DNA of 64,000 bases from Sanguinoderma infundibulare (Eukaryota; Basidiomycota; Agaricomycetes; Polyporales; Polyporaceae). A program made the translations under genes and the position numbers. The stretch spans positions 1-64,000 of the forward strand of contig JAVLRN010000007.1 in assembly GCA_032821775.1 (NCBI GenBank). The letters are read 5' to 3'. Below the pieces are notes generated by a model. It had not been told where the DNA came from. It worked only from the letters and a program-made list of their open reading frames with translations, and did no database searches. Below are positions 21,883-33,064 of this stretch, piece after piece (position 1 is the first letter of the stretch; the number at the start of each line of letters is the position of its first letter).

Positions 21883-22260
21883 GGTGTAAATGACGACCTC
21901 CACCTCGCAGATCAAAAATAAGACGGAATAAGGACTGGGAGGAGGTGGTACGATTGCAAGCCGCGGTGACCCGGCAATCAATTGATTCGGGCTTGGCGCC
22001 GGTACGCAAAATCAATTTGCAAAATATGCCAGCCTCGGTCTTGAAGCTTGACCACCAACCCCAGCCTCCAAGTCAGCACGATGGGTAAGTCGGAGAGAGT
22101 ACAGCACCACAGAGTCAATTTGTGAACTGAACTTCTCCCAGAGACGCACGTATGCGAGCACAGACGGTGGCTTCTGGATATTGGCGTTGAGAGGAATCCG
22201 TTGAAGGGGATCGGGGATGTAAAGTTGAAACGATTGTAGTCCGCCGACTCGGCGACGGAA

Positions 22261-22557
22261 CTAGTACGAGCGCCGATCGATCTGCGAGCGAGCGGGAGCG
22301 CCGCCGTAGGTCTGCGCGATGGCCGACGTGGTACGCGGTCGCGAGCGCGCGAACGTGCGGGCGACCGCGCCCGGGGCTGGACGGAGGAACGAGAGGACGC
22401 CGTGCGCGGTCTTGCAGAGGCCGTAGAGGCCGTGGGCAGAGGATGCGAGGAGGGCGATGAACACGGGTACGGTGCTGTTGAGCACTTGCTCTACCAACGC
22501 CGACGACTGCACGCACGTCGCGGAGAGGAGGGCGCGGAGAAGAGGGCGCGGAGACAT
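22261..22557 (-). CDS. Possible small protein of 98 aa, unknown
   Basis: An ATG-initiated uninterrupted frame of 98 residues. The first half has two hydrophobic stretches (ALVEQVLNSTVPVFIALLAS and HGLYGLCKTAHGVLSFL) and the second is basic and Ala/Arg-rich, so it could be a small membrane or mitochondrial protein. It lies between the transporter and the unknown gene at 22659, on the same strand. No family is recognised and no intron is needed. GC-rich fungal DNA often contains frames of this size by chance. Confidence 0.35.
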   Translation of the reverse strand: MSPRPLLRALLSATCVQSSALVEQVLNSTVPVFIALLASSAHGLYGLCKTAHGVLSFLRPAPGAVARTFARSRPRTTSAIAQTYGGAPARSQIDRRSY

Positions 22558-22658
22558 GCGGGCGAGACGATATCACATTATATTGAGCCAAAGACGGTGA
22601 CAATAGTACATCGGAAAGAAAGCATCACGAGAGCAACGACGGAACGAGAACCGGCGAG

Positions 22659-23510
22659 CTAGAGAACGTCCATCTGGGGCTGTGCGGCGACAACCGTCTG
22701 CCTGGTGGGCATCTGGAACGTGAAATCTGGGTAGCCTTGACGCCTGACCATAAGGTACGCGCCCTCAGGAACGCTCCACTTCTCCTCACCCTCGGGGATG
22801 GACTGCATCTTCAGACGACGCTCCCACGACCGGAGCTGCCCAGCCATCCCCAAGGACGGTGGGTTGGCTGGCACAAGGAAGCCAGGGGGGGGGTAGCCGG
22901 GCCCGAGGCCGGGAGGCATCGTCGTCATCGCGGGATACAAGGCATATCCTGGAGGGAGGTTGACGGGAGCTTTGAGGCCTACATGATAGAAATCGAGGCA
23001 GAACTGGCTGTACGGACCCATGCCGCCCTCCCACATACGGATGGCGTAAGGGGAATTGGGGATGCGAACGCTGTAGACGCCCCGGTCACCTGACTGAGGC
23101 TTGCGCTAGGGCGCGTTTGGCATTAACACGAGCGACGAGAGCAGAGACGGGATGGAAACGTACCCCGATGACTCGAATTCCTGCTCTCTGGACCACACGA
23201 TCCGCCATAAGATTGAAAGCCTGGAGAGATTCGGCCAATGTGTCCTCGGTACCACCGAGCATGATCAAAACATCGTGGAGTTGCTGCTCGTTCATGGGCT
23301 TCCATTCCGGCGCCGCCCTCATCAGGTACTCGTCAGCCCTGCAGAGGGCAACGGGAGCGCGGTCACCCGATTGAGACCCCTGGGGCTGTCGAGAAACCCC
23401 AGTGGGGCGCGCAGGGGAAGAGACGGGGGTGGGGGGCTGCGTGGAAGCGGAACCGTCACTTGTCAGAACAGTGGAGAGAAAGCCATACTCACCAGTGACT
23501 GGCGCGACAT
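22659..23510 (-). CDS. Unknown protein; inverted paralogue of the gene at 10030-10890
   Basis: Three exons, 23510-23493, 23436-23164 and 23105-22659, separated by introns of 56 and 58 nt with GTGAGT/CAG and GTACGT/TAG borders. Splicing gives an uninterrupted protein of about 245 aa starting MSRQSL. It shares exon structure and long motifs with the 10-kb gene (VSRQPQGS, PMNEQ, GGTED, RVIG, YGPDFTF-type end), but the two are clearly diverged, roughly two-thirds alike by eye. Both start with an 18-nt micro-exon. There is a Pro/Gly-rich middle (PPGLGPGYPPPGF) and no membrane segment. I recognise no family; a lineage-specific fungal protein is the likely status. Confidence 0.78.
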
Positions 23511-23691
23511 CAAGGGACGAGGTTGTAAGAGAAGACGACGAAAGACGGTGTTGGGAGGAAGCAAACCGTGGTTGCGGTTCGAGTTGATGTGGCAGTTTAT
23601 ATTTCCCAGAGCCATGATACGTCACGTGCTTTCGTAACTGTGCGTGACCGTGACTTAGGCGAGGCTAACTCAGGCAGAGTTTCAATCTTAC

Positions 23692-23720
23692 CTTCCCTTT
23701 CCCTTTCCCTTTCCCTTTTC
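23692..23720. repeat. TTTCCC microsatellite
   Basis: About five tandem CCCTTT units (CTTCCCTTTCCCTTTCCC...) lie in the 23.64-24.16 kb intergenic stretch. It is a pyrimidine-only tract of a kind common in fungal promoters. The rest of 23640-24159 shows no gene. Confidence 0.85.
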
Positions 23721-24159
23721 CGGGCGCGCTTTTGTCCACGACAGGCAGGAGGGTCGCTGTTTCTCGCAAGGGAGGAGTTGCTTTTCTTTCCCGATTTCCC
23801 TGTGGTGATGGACTGTTCCGCCACAAGGCATATCGATCGGTCGGGAAATGTCAAACTCAGTCAGTCCTTTGTTTTCGTCAAAACCACCGAGGCCTGGCCA
23901 GGCCATATCACCACCATGTACCTTGTAGGGAAAAAACCCTTGTGCCCTTCGTGTCTAGGTACTTGTTCTCTGTTCCCACAAGGGAGCGCTTCAACGGCCG
24001 CGCATGCGGTTCAGAACCTTACCCGTCTTCTTCCTGTTCTTCGTTTCCCTCAGATGTGATCCCTTTGTGGGCTCATTATTGTTCGTCCGTTTTGCTCCAT
24101 GCCCTAAATAGCTGAATACACTGACACCTGCTTGGTCCGTACCGCAGTGTGCTAACGCG

Positions 24160-24885
24160 ATGAACCCTGTCGTTCCTCTCAATCTTGCCGCCCTCAACGG
24201 CGGCTTGAATCCTCAGTGGCACCCTGCCGTCAACCCCGCTCATACCTATTCCGGCTTTCTTGGCTCCGAATCGACGCGATTCGATCTCCAAGATCAGCAC
24301 ACTACCGACATCCACTATGTCGACTACTACCCTCCCATCGCCGGGCTCAAACTGAGACAACGCACGGTTGCGATTGCCCAAGGCTTGTCGTTCGCCAGTC
24401 CCGAACATCGCCTCCTCTTCCAGCTCGGTCCCGATAATTGGCCGATCAACGAACACTGGGCTCAGGCACCCTACATGATCTTTGCCCTGCAGTTTTACAA
24501 TCTGGGTCCCTCACAGCCGGGCCCATTGGCCCCATGGGTGAGCGCATATGTACGTTCTCATGCTCATGCAAGTTAAGCTGACAGCTGCGGGCACCATAAG
24601 CCGCACGGGCTTTTTGAGCCGGTGGCGTTAGCCTGGACAGGGGGACAGTTGAGACCTGGATATTGTATCCGGTGGTTCCACGAGACGGTAGAGTGGCGGT
24701 ACGCTTTGGGGGCACCCAATCTCATCCCCTCGCCGTTGTTCTATCACGAACACGAGAGACGACAGCCGGACGAGCATGACGCTGACTTGCTCATGGTCAA
24801 GAATGGGAAGCGATGCCAATTCGATGATCTCCACTTCGGAACTCAAATCCAGGTCTACCGTCGTGCCACGGTCGAAGATCTCTAA
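24160..24885 (+). CDS. Unknown two-exon protein, 220 aa
   Basis: Exons 24160-24537 and 24601-24885, joined across a 63-nt intron (GTGAGC to TAAG, with a TAAGCTGAC branch-like sequence inside), give a 220-aa protein with no stop. The N-terminal part is polar with many Asn, His and Tyr (PQWHPAVNPAHTYSGFLGS). The middle has RQRTVAIAQGLSF and LGPDNWPINEHW. The C-terminal exon has a Trp-rich segment (CIRWFHETVEWRYALG) and ends VEDL. There is no signal peptide or transmembrane helix. The first acceptor (CTGACAG) would lead to an immediate stop, so the CATAAG acceptor is chosen. No family recognised. Confidence 0.65.
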
Positions 24886-25922
24886 TGGCGCCGCCTGGCG
24901 GTCAGTGAGGCTGGCATAGATCATTATTAACTTGTAACTGACACTTCGGCTTGGTCCAGAATGTTTCCCTCTCTCACCCAATGGGCTATGGTCCATGGTC
25001 AGAACTGCATGGTTACGTACTTGGGTATGAATGTTGAATAGCGAGGAATGATCTATGTACAGTAGCATGTCGTAAAGGTCTTTGTTGTAACACGACCGAA
25101 GCTCACGTCGTCAGTGTTGCGGCTTCGAACCACAGCGTGTTAAACTGAACGGCCTAAATGTTACAATGTAACCCGCCTTCGCCCGACACCGGCCATGCTG
25201 CTCATTGTGGCGGCCCCAGTGCACGGTGGATTTGATCACAAACAGCTGCTTGGTCTAAGTTGGCTCACCAGCGCTCGACGAAATCAGGCCGTCCGAGTCC
25301 CCCAACACGCCTGGATGACCATCTGGGACAGATCCATGGCGCCAAGCGGATTGAGTCATGCATCCGATAACATAACGTCCACGCTCCAGCACGGAAGGAC
25401 GAACATGAATATGTGAGTGCGCGCGGCGAAGGTGCATCGCCCACAACCGAGCTATAACCCCACCGAGGGGCATGACCGTGCCGGACCGGATGGGTTGCAC
25501 CACTAAAAAGCATAATATAAAGTTGCGACTCCGAGCGAATACAGCTGATCCCGCACGCCAGATGTTTGAACACCGATCGATTTTTAAACTCCTAACCCCA
25601 GTAAGATCGCTTGTTTATGTTCGTGCTCTCCCAATCCTTTCCTCGGATTCCACACTAGTACATAACTCCCGCTGGCAGCATTGAGAACAACCCGCAGGAC
25701 AGGCTGGTGAGGAGTCTGATTTACTGTGTTTTCGACGTGAGTATTATTTGTGCACTCAGAGTTCATCCTGTGTTGCTTATGCGCCTCGACGAGATTCTTC
25801 TCTGTCGATTCGCCATCGGTCTGCCTTCCATGCTTAGAACTGCTGCCGCCGCAGTACAAACCCATTCTGCAGCTCACTTATACCTGATCCGCGCTACCAC
25901 CATCCCGAGTAGAGCTACCTTC
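24886..25922. other. Intergenic, no gene seen
   Basis: About 1 kb between two plus-strand genes. It is less GC-rich than the genes, with only short, compositionally ordinary open frames. It should hold the 3' end of the 24.2-kb gene and the promoter of the 25.9-kb gene. Confidence 0.55.
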
Positions 25923-27226
25923 ATGAGCGGAAACATGGCAACCAACACACGTCTCGCATTCGTACCCGACGAGCGTACGTCTGAGCGTGGGCGAGGACAA
26001 GGACGTGGTCGCGGTCGCGGTCGTGGCCATGGCCGTGGCGGGCGAGGAAGAGGTCGCGGGAGGGGGCGCGAAGCTACTGCTGGAGGTAATAATGCGACCT
26101 CTGAAGCCACAGAAGCCGCTGCTGGACCCTCCAATCCTTCGAAGGAACGACCTCCTAAACCTCGCCTCACACATTGTAGGTCTCTAGTCCTTCCTTACCT
26201 AACGTTGTGATCTGATTAACATTAATCACACGTAGTCCTGGCTATCCCACTTGTCAGCATGATCTCCTCGTTCGCTGGCTTGATCTCCTCGTTCGCTGGC
26301 TTGATCTCCTCGTTCGCTGTCTATTCCAGGCATCCGCTGACGAATCGCATTACAGGGACACCATGAAGGACTCCGAGACACCATCTCTCGGTTTACAGAT
26401 GCCCTCTTGGCAGCGACGCCCGTCATTCCCGGCTTGGACTCCACGATCGTCATCCCAGCCCGTCGCTTGCACTTCACGCTCGGCGTAATGTCGCTCGACC
26501 TTGAGTCGCCCCCTTTGCAGGACTCGCCGGTGCCTGGTTGTTCTCAAGGTCTGGCTGAAACGCAGAAGCTGCCGAGGACTCTCGAGGGAGCAAAGGATTT
26601 GCTACAAGCGATCAGGCCGAAAGTCATGGAACTCCTGGGCGAGGAGCCAGTACGCGTCTCGCTAGATCGTATGGACATCATGCAGCCCGAACGCAGGGAC
26701 CAGGAGCGAGCGCACGTCATGTGGGTCGGACCCGCCGACGGACAGAACACAAAGAACTTCAAGCAAGTGGCCAGTACGGACCATTCCGTCGTATGTCATC
26801 AAACGCAAGACGACTGAACTCGACATCGACAGACTTCATCCAACAAACGTTCAAGGACGCAGGCCTTCTAGTTGATGAAGATCGGGCATTGAAGGTACAA
26901 TACATGTTCTACTCGCCGAAAGCTATCCTAACGGACCTTTTGCGCAGCTTCATTGCACGGTCCTCAACACCGTGTATCGCAAGCCGAGGACGAAGTGGCG
27001 AGTGCCGTTCTCGTACCCGTCCGTGCTTGCGTCCGAAGCCGTGCAGACCATCCTGGCGCAGAAAGACGCCGTAGGCCGGAGCACAATGGACGACAGAGTT
27101 AAAAGGGGGCCAGTGAAGGTAGACTTTGGGGAATGGGATGTCGACGAGATACAGATATGCGAGATGGGGAGCTGGGGTCCAGAGGGCGAGTATGTCGCGG
27201 TCGCGCGACAGTCGTTGGTCTCATGA
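25923..27226 (+). CDS. AKAP7/ASCC1-type 2'-5' RNA ligase-like protein with RGG N-terminus (342 aa)
   Basis: Five exons: 25923-26175, 26236-26252 (a 17-nt micro-exon), 26356-26773, 26833-26894 and 26948-27226, which sum to an exact frame of 342 aa. Residues about 20-45 are a dense Arg-Gly tract (GRGRGRGRGHGRGGRGRGRG) expected to bind RNA. The rest follows the 2H phosphoesterase / AKAP7-NLS domain: THFLAIPL, the first HxT motif in RRLHFTLGVMSL and the second in LKLHCTVLNTVY, then RKPR. ASCC1-type proteins normally have a KH domain before this fold; here I see an RGG tract instead. Catalytic His and Thr of both HxT motifs are present (HFT and HCT). It probably acts on RNA 2',3' ends or cyclic phosphates in the nucleus. 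Confidence 0.85.
26260..26321. repeat. 21-bp tandem repeat inside an intron
   Basis: Three tandem copies of a unit containing GATCTCCTCGTTCGCTGGCT fill the middle of intron 2 (26253-26355) of the RNA ligase-like gene. The array lengthens this intron to 103 nt, against about 53-60 nt for its neighbours. The third copy ends imperfectly. Confidence 0.9.
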
Positions 27227-27656
27227 ACGCGACGACACCGGAAAACGTACGGCGACCGGATGTATAGCTATTTATACGTTCTTTGAATTCGATGCACCAT
27301 ATACTCGCACTAGGTCAAAGAGATGAGCGTGTAGAGCGAGGCTACTGAATATTGAATAGTGAATGATGGTGGAAGCGAAGCTGGCAAGGAGAGGAGGCGC
27401 CTTACCGGGTTGGTCTCGTTCCGCCACCTCCGACGGTGGCTTGTCTACCCGTCCCCGCGTTTCTTTGCTTTCGAACTGCTATCTTGTGCTACCCGACCAC
27501 AGCGGCGGATTTCCTGCACCCGCGCTGGACGCTACTTAGTACCACTCGTCGACGCATGTGAGTATCTCCATCCACTCACCAACCACCGTCATCTCAATCC
27601 AGACCGCTCATCCTGGCCAGCGACCAGCCTCGTCCAATCCTCACACTTGCAGTATA

Positions 27657-28024
27657 ATGCCCTTCGACGTCCCCTCCGCCCGCTTCGCTCAAGCCTCCCC
27701 CTCCATCTCGCTCGAGAAAGGCTCCTACCGCATGCGCGCCCCACCCACCCACGCTGCCCGCTCCTCCCGCCTCCAGACGTCCAAGTCCCGGGCGCAAGCG
27801 AAGAGCGACTTCATCCCCGCATCGTACGAGAAACGCATGGCCCTGCTCGTCATCCTCCTCTCGTGTGCGATGATCGCGAGCTTCGGGGCGGCGTATTACC
27901 TGTGGACGACCAGGTGAGTCCCCGTTTCGGACCCGGAGTCATCCGTCGTATTCGAGGCGTGTGCCAATACATACACCCCCACCCGTACAGTGCAAAGACC
28001 CATCCGCTGCGCCACCCTCGATGA
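27657..28024 (+). CDS. Small single-helix membrane protein (96 aa)
   Basis: Exons 27657-27913 and 27991-28024 join across a 77-nt intron (GTGAGT to ACAG) to give 96 aa. The N-terminal two-thirds is basic and Ser/Arg-rich. Then comes one clear hydrophobic helix (MALLVILLSCAMIASFGAAY) and a short basic tail ending HPLRHPR. The layout (basic N-terminus, single helix, short tail) suits a small mitochondrial inner-membrane or ER protein such as an assembly factor, but no family motif is seen. The ATG at 27657 is chosen because the upstream in-frame sequence is pyrimidine-rich leader. Confidence 0.6.
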
Positions 28025-28775
28025 CCGCCCCATGTCCTATCTTGCATCCCGTCCTCCTTCTGCGTTGCTCCGTTCGTGACAATCTGTTGCTTTGCTCGTG
28101 TGCATTCCTTATCGTTATTCGCGTTCTGTGCGTCGTTGTCGTCGTGCCCGGTTTGTCGTTGGAATATATACCCTCTTCGCCACCTCTTTCGCGCTGCATC
28201 CCCCAATGGCGGTCAAGAACCTAGCCCGAACGTGGACAATCCCGCGGTACCACCCATACATGGCCGTGCCCGGTACGTGGTCTGCTCCTGAGCCGAGTGG
28301 AACTTCGCCATCGCGCGCACGCGGGGAGGTGTCGAATGCATCGTCTCGGTGGGATACAGACCACAAGAACCGCGGCCGACTTCTTTGTTTCGTCCGTGCG
28401 CTGTCTTCTTGGGGCAAACACCTCCGCCTGCTTTGCCTCGAGTGCGTGTGCGCGAGCAGAGCTCGACATACACCGGGCAGAGCGACACCAGGACTGCACT
28501 CGGCGGAGCTAGTGATACAGTATCCTTGAGAGGCGCGCTAGGAGATACCCTTGCTTTGCACATGAAATTCTCTGTGCTGCTCCAGGACGACGGACTTCGC
28601 CGCGCGGAGCTGTCAAGCTATTCCTCACACCTCCATGCAATATACCTTGAGCGTTGTGCTACGTTCGTCCGGATCGTGGACGGGGGAGGGGGACTTTCTT
28701 GGGTACGGACTTTCTGCTAGCATCACAGGAACAGGATGATGAATCCAGTACACATACAGTCTTCTCTTCCTTGGC
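28025..28775. other. Intergenic, no gene seen
   Basis: About 750 bp between the 3' ends of the small membrane protein gene and the SEH1 gene. The open frames here have no protein-like features. They are the 3' flanks of two convergent genes. Confidence 0.6.
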
Positions 28776-30847
28776 CTAATCCTCGACAGCCATGTCCGCA
28801 TCCGCCTCGCCCTGCTGCTCCTCCGCCTGCTCCACACTTATATGACCTGCCGGCCTCCAAACGTTACCCGCCGTCATCTTCCACAGCCGTACGCGCCCAT
28901 CGTTCCCCGCAGACGACAGGATCGTCCTTGAGTGCAAACACGGCCGGCCGTCAGACATGTCCTGGGCAGCGACATTGGCGCATTCCCATCGAAAGGAAAC
29001 GTACCCAGTGATGTTCCACTCCACCCTCCCGACCGCAGACTTGTGGTCGTCAAAGTCCCCAACGACGCTCGCCGACCACTTGCTGCCCTCCCCGCCGTCC
29101 GGCTCGTCCCCGTCCAGGTCTTCGCTCGGCGTCGGCGGCTTCACACGCCATATTCGCACATGCCCGTCCCGCGAGCCGGTCGCGACGAGGTGGTAAGACC
29201 GTCCACACGATGGCGCCCACGCGACAGACGTGATCGCGAACGTCTTGGACGCCTCGCCGTCGCTGCCCGCGGTCGCCGCTCCTTTCGTGGCCGCATCTGC
29301 CGGACTCGGGGATGGGTTGAGGCTGAGCAACGTCGATGGTCGCCGCGAGGGAAACATTTGAATGATCTGCGGTGAGAGCGATGATGAACACGAAGGCGAG
29401 ACGAAGACTTATTGCGAAGTCTGGTCCGGTCCGGGTCTTTTCGACTCAAAAGCGAGGACTGGGGACCGGGACCGCGGACTGCAGTCATCTGTGGACTGCA
29501 GTGCCGATGGTCCTTGGATCAGCGGTCCTGGACTGGTGCCAGTCCTTGACCAGTACGGGACTGGTCTACCAGTTATCGGGCTGGTATAGAGTGTGGTAGG
29601 GACTGGATTCTCTGTCAAATATGGAGAGTGGTTTGGGGGGCCAGCTGGCCCAAATTGTGGACCAGTCCGGGACCGGTCCTAACAGGTCTTATGCAGTCCT
29701 CTAAAATCCGAAGATTCTGAGGACCTTGGACCGAGACCGGACTGAAGAGCACCGCCTATGCAGTCCTCTGAGGACTGGTCCCGGTCCCGGTCCCTTGACA
29801 GGTCCTCGAAAGTCCTTGGACCGAACCTCGTAACCCTAGGCCGCGAAGCGCATGAAGAAGAGGGGGGGAGGGACGTACCTTGACGATACCGTCAATGCCA
29901 CAGCTCGCTGCCAGGATCTCTCCCCAGTACTTGTCCTTACACCACGATATGCTCCACCCGCCGTCGGCCTCTCGAGTACCCAAACCGGGCCGACCGGGAA
30001 GCTGGCTTTGTTGTGCCTGCTGCTGCAGCGCGTGGGCCACGAGCGAGACCGAGTTGCCGTCCAGGGTCGCGGACGACTGGGTAGGGGTCGCGACCGTGAC
30101 GGTGTGGGCCATCGAGCGCGAAGCGGGGGTGGCGGTGGGGAGGGCGAGGACGTCGACCTCGTCGAGGAGCTGCCATGTCGAGAGCGACGGCTGCTCGACG
30201 CACTCGTACACGCGTAGGTAGTTGTCGGAGGATATGGTAGCCTGTGTGACGGACGCGTCTGGCGGACTCGGGAGCGCGCATGAAATGGAGAGGACGCACC
30301 AACTTGAGCCCAAAATGCTGGGGCGCGAACTCGACGGACCGCACGGTGCCCTTGGCGTCGACGAGCATGGCGCGCTCGACCCACCTGGTCGAGGTCGACG
30401 CGCCTGGGCTTGAGCCGTTGAGTTGGCCGCCGTCCATGTCCGTCGCAGATATCTGTTCCCAGACCTTGACGGTGCGGTCGAAGGACGCGGTCGCGAGGAT
30501 GGTGCCGAACTCGGGGTGTGCCCAGCTGACTTTGGAGACGACGGCGTCGTGCGCCTTCACGATACGCGGGGAGGGTTGAGCGGGAGACGATTCATCCATA
30601 CATCGGATTGGCCGCACGCACCTTCCAGTCGTGTTCGGGGGACCAAGAGCCCGTGCTCTCGTCCAACTGCCATACCTTCACCCTGCGTGTCCGCGCGTTG
30701 AAACCCCTGGATGAGGTCAACGATACAATGGGCTGCCACGTACCGTTGGTCAAGACTGCAGGTCGCGAGGTGGAGTCCATAGAAGTCGTAGGACGCGTCC
30801 GTGACCAGGTCATTGTGCGCATTGGGAATGAGCCCCGTCTGTATCAT
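28776..30847 (-). CDS. SEH1: Nucleoporin SEH1 (WD40), 431 aa
   Basis: Six exons, 30847-30744, 30682-30622, 30554-30300, 30241-29879, 29366-29005 and 28926-28776, give an exact 431-aa frame. It follows SEH1 closely: DLVTDASYDFYGLHLATCSLDQ, VKVWQLDESTGSW, KAHDAVVSKVSWAHPEFGTILATASFDRTVKVWEQ, ATISSDNYLRVYE, GHVRIW, SSAGNDGRVRLWKM. SEH1 is a beta-propeller subunit of the Y-shaped Nup84/Nup107 complex of the nuclear pore and of the SEA/GATOR2 complex that regulates TORC1. An acidic tail (QAEEQQGEADADMAVED) ends the protein. Intron 4 (29367-29878) is 512 nt, about ten times the usual size here, because of an inserted palindromic repeat. Confidence 0.95.
29421..29830. repeat. Palindrome-rich insertion in SEH1 intron 4
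   Basis: Roughly 400 bp of unusual sequence built from GGACTGG, CCAGTCC, GGTCC and GGACC words fills the long SEH1 intron. Near the left edge GGACCGGGACCGCGG is the approximate complement of GGTCCCGGTCCCGGTCCC near the right edge (about 29766-29793), so the ends can pair. GCAGTCCTCT occurs twice (near 29694 and 29761). It has no coding potential. It looks like a foldback or non-autonomous element, boundaries approximate, and is flanked by the normal GT and AG of the intron. Confidence 0.65.
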
Positions 30848-31020
30848 ACTGTTCAGTACCGCCTAGCCAGACGAGCCCAAGATCTTTTCTCAGAGCGCAC
30901 GAATGAGGAAGTGTAAGGCGAAGGTGTGCGAGGTTTCAAGTACAAGTACTACAAGGCGACATCAGTGCGAGGGGTTATAACAAACCTATCGTACTTAGCA
31001 CGTTCCAAAGTCCTGGGTGA

Positions 31021-31108
31021 GGACCCTTAGCTCAATCGGTAGAGCTTTGTACTTATGAGGTTACCATATGCCATGCAAGGGTCCCGAGTTCGATTCTCGG
31101 AGGGTCCA
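31021..31108 (+). tRNA. tRNA with a 15-nt intron, read as Ile (UAU)
   Basis: The cloverleaf folds fully. Acceptor stem GGACCCT pairs with AGGGTCC (31021-31027 with 31101-31107), D stem GCTC with GAGC, anticodon stem TTGTA (31047-31051) with TGCAA (31074-31078), and T stem CCGAG with CTCGG around TTCGATT. With the intron at 31058-31072, after position 37, the loop is CTTATG plus A and the anticodon is TAT (31054-31056). The intron contains CCATATG, which can pair with the anticodon as in other intron-containing precursors. The purine after the anticodon would be G, whereas Ile tRNAs normally have A, so the identity is less certain than the gene itself. CTTTTT follows at once. Confidence 0.88.
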
Positions 31109-31116
31109 CTTTTTGG
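31109..31116 (+). terminator. RNA polymerase III terminator
   Basis: A run of five T residues directly after the tRNA 3' end, as expected for Pol III termination. Confidence 0.8.
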
Positions 31117-31307
31117 CTCCTCTTCCCATTCATTGATCAATCCCAGACGCTGCATGGGATCAAGGGATAGGATATATGTACCGTATAACAATCCAAGTGT
31201 CCAGTGCAACAGTAAGTCAGCGGTGATGAAAATGAACTAACCATATATCCAAGTATTGGTTGGTCACATCTTCCCCTTCAATCACCTCGACCGATTTCTG
31301 GTATGAT

Positions 31308-32828
31308 CTATTTAGCCGATAAGTATGAGTAGTCCAGTGCCCATCCGAAACTATCCTCGCTCTCTGCCAGCCGCTCGCATACCAATTCGACCTTCCTGTC
31401 GTCCACGTTCGCCACCGAGAACCTCACCCATCTTTCTTCCTCCCCCACCGTCGCCCCTCCTCCTTTCGGCCCAAAGAATCCGGCGGGAAGCGTGACGATC
31501 CCCATCTCCCGCGCCAACCGCTCGCACACGTCGTTCGCATGCACGCCCGCAAACGGATGGCGCACGAACGCGTAGTACCCGCCCTGCGCGCCGATCCTCC
31601 AGCCCTTCGGTAAGCGCGCCCGGAAGACCGCGTGTCGGTGCGCCACGGCCTCTGCCGTCTCGCGGACAAAGGGGCGGAGGGCGGGCACGAGGGGCGCGAG
31701 CGCGACCTGCGGCGGGCGCGGCGCGCAAATCTGGATGTTGTCCAGCGCCTTGTTCAGGGCGGGGATGATGTCCGGGGACGCGCAGACGAGACCGAGGCGG
31801 TGGCCGGGTATGCAGTACGACTTGGAGAAGGAGAAGAGGTGGATGAACGTCGTGCGCCAGGCCCAATCGGCCGGCAGGCCGTCTTCAGGAGAGGGACGAG
31901 GAGAGAAGAGACGGTGGGGGGCGCCTGCGGTGATGAAGTCGCTGTACGTCTCGTCCACGACGAGTGCGATGTTGTGCTGGCGCGCCAGTTTGGCGAATGT
32001 CGCGATGAGGGCGGGCGGATAGACGGCGCCAGTCTGTGCCAACCATCGACTCGTCAGCATCCAAGGACGGATTGTTCGCATTGGTCAGACCTACTGGATT
32101 GTTGGGAGTGACCAGAACGATCGCCTTGGTCTTCGGAGTGATCAAAGCCGCGCACCGTTCCGGGGACGGTAGAAACCCTTCCTTTGCATAGGTCTGCAGA
32201 AGGACCGGTTTCACTCCGAGCATAGTAAGCGTCATTCTGGTAAAGGTCGGTTGTCAGAACTGGCAATGCATAATCTCAGGATTCCACCTATAACCCACTC
32301 GTGGTTGAAATACCTATATCGCAGATACGACGTTCAGGTTAGGCTCGACCGACAAAAATCCAACCGAAAGCGTCACCATGGCACGGGGAGGATGACCTCA
32401 TCACCCGAGTCCGCAAGAGTCGTCGTGACGGCCACGAACGCGAGATTGCAGCCAGCCGTGATGGCGATATCGTCCCGAGTGACGTCGGCGTCGGCGCCGT
32501 ACCGAACCTTCATCTCTTGTGCCATCGCCTCCCTCAGCGCGGGCTCCCCGACATTCGGGAGATACCCGCAGTTGCCCGGCGAGGACGCGGCCTTTCCAAG
32601 GGCGTCCAGGAAGACCGGGGGTGGTGGGACGCCGGGCACTCCTTGGGACATGTCCAACAGCGGGCGATTGTCTATTGGGCAATATGCATCCGCCCACGCA
32701 TATGCTTGTGGAATCCTAGTCGGATCGATCGGATAAGTATCAGGCCTTACATGGCCAACGCGAACTAGTTGCACGTACGGAGGTCGACCAGTTGCCAGAG
32801 TTGCGTTCGATAGGCGGAATCCGACCAT
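31308..32828 (-). CDS. PLP-dependent class I/II aminotransferase
   Basis: Four coding exons on the minus strand, with introns near 32315-32381 (GTGACG/TAG), 32231-32294 and 32034-32093. The protein follows fold-type I aminotransferases: LLDMSQGVPGVPPPP near the N-terminus, CGYLPNVGEPALREA, AGCNLAF, the substrate/PLP region VLVTPNNP, DETYSDF with the PLP-binding Asp and Tyr, and the Schiff-base lysine in FSFSKSYCIPG. The C-terminal domain ends with a conserved-looking RVRFSVAN-type segment (RWVRFSVANVDD). The reaction is amino-group transfer between an amino acid and a 2-oxo acid. The subgroup resembles aspartate/kynurenine aminotransferase-like enzymes, but the substrate cannot be fixed. Start chosen at MVGFRLSN (32828); an in-frame ATG at 32921 is also possible. 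Confidence 0.9.
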
Positions 32829-33064
32829 ATTATGCAGATTTGAACGTTGGATTCGCAAATGACCTCGCAATGGCACTTGTGCGAGGTGGTTGCGAAAGGA
32901 GTAAAAGCTGGTAGTTTTCATGGCACTCCTAAGGCCTCATGTAGGTACATTCAGAACCGCTGCATAGCCCGTGAAATTTGCAAAGGGCTGCTCGGTATTC
33001 CGGCCCGAAGTTACTACTATGCCGTCCAGTTGTCCGCCGTTATCGGACACGCGAGGAAAACCAT

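Noticed and set aside
25978..26090. CRISPR-like or satellite origin for the GGTCGCGGTCGTGGC repeats
   Set aside because: The repeat encodes an in-frame Arg-Gly tract continuous with the RNA ligase-like protein, so it is coding low complexity.
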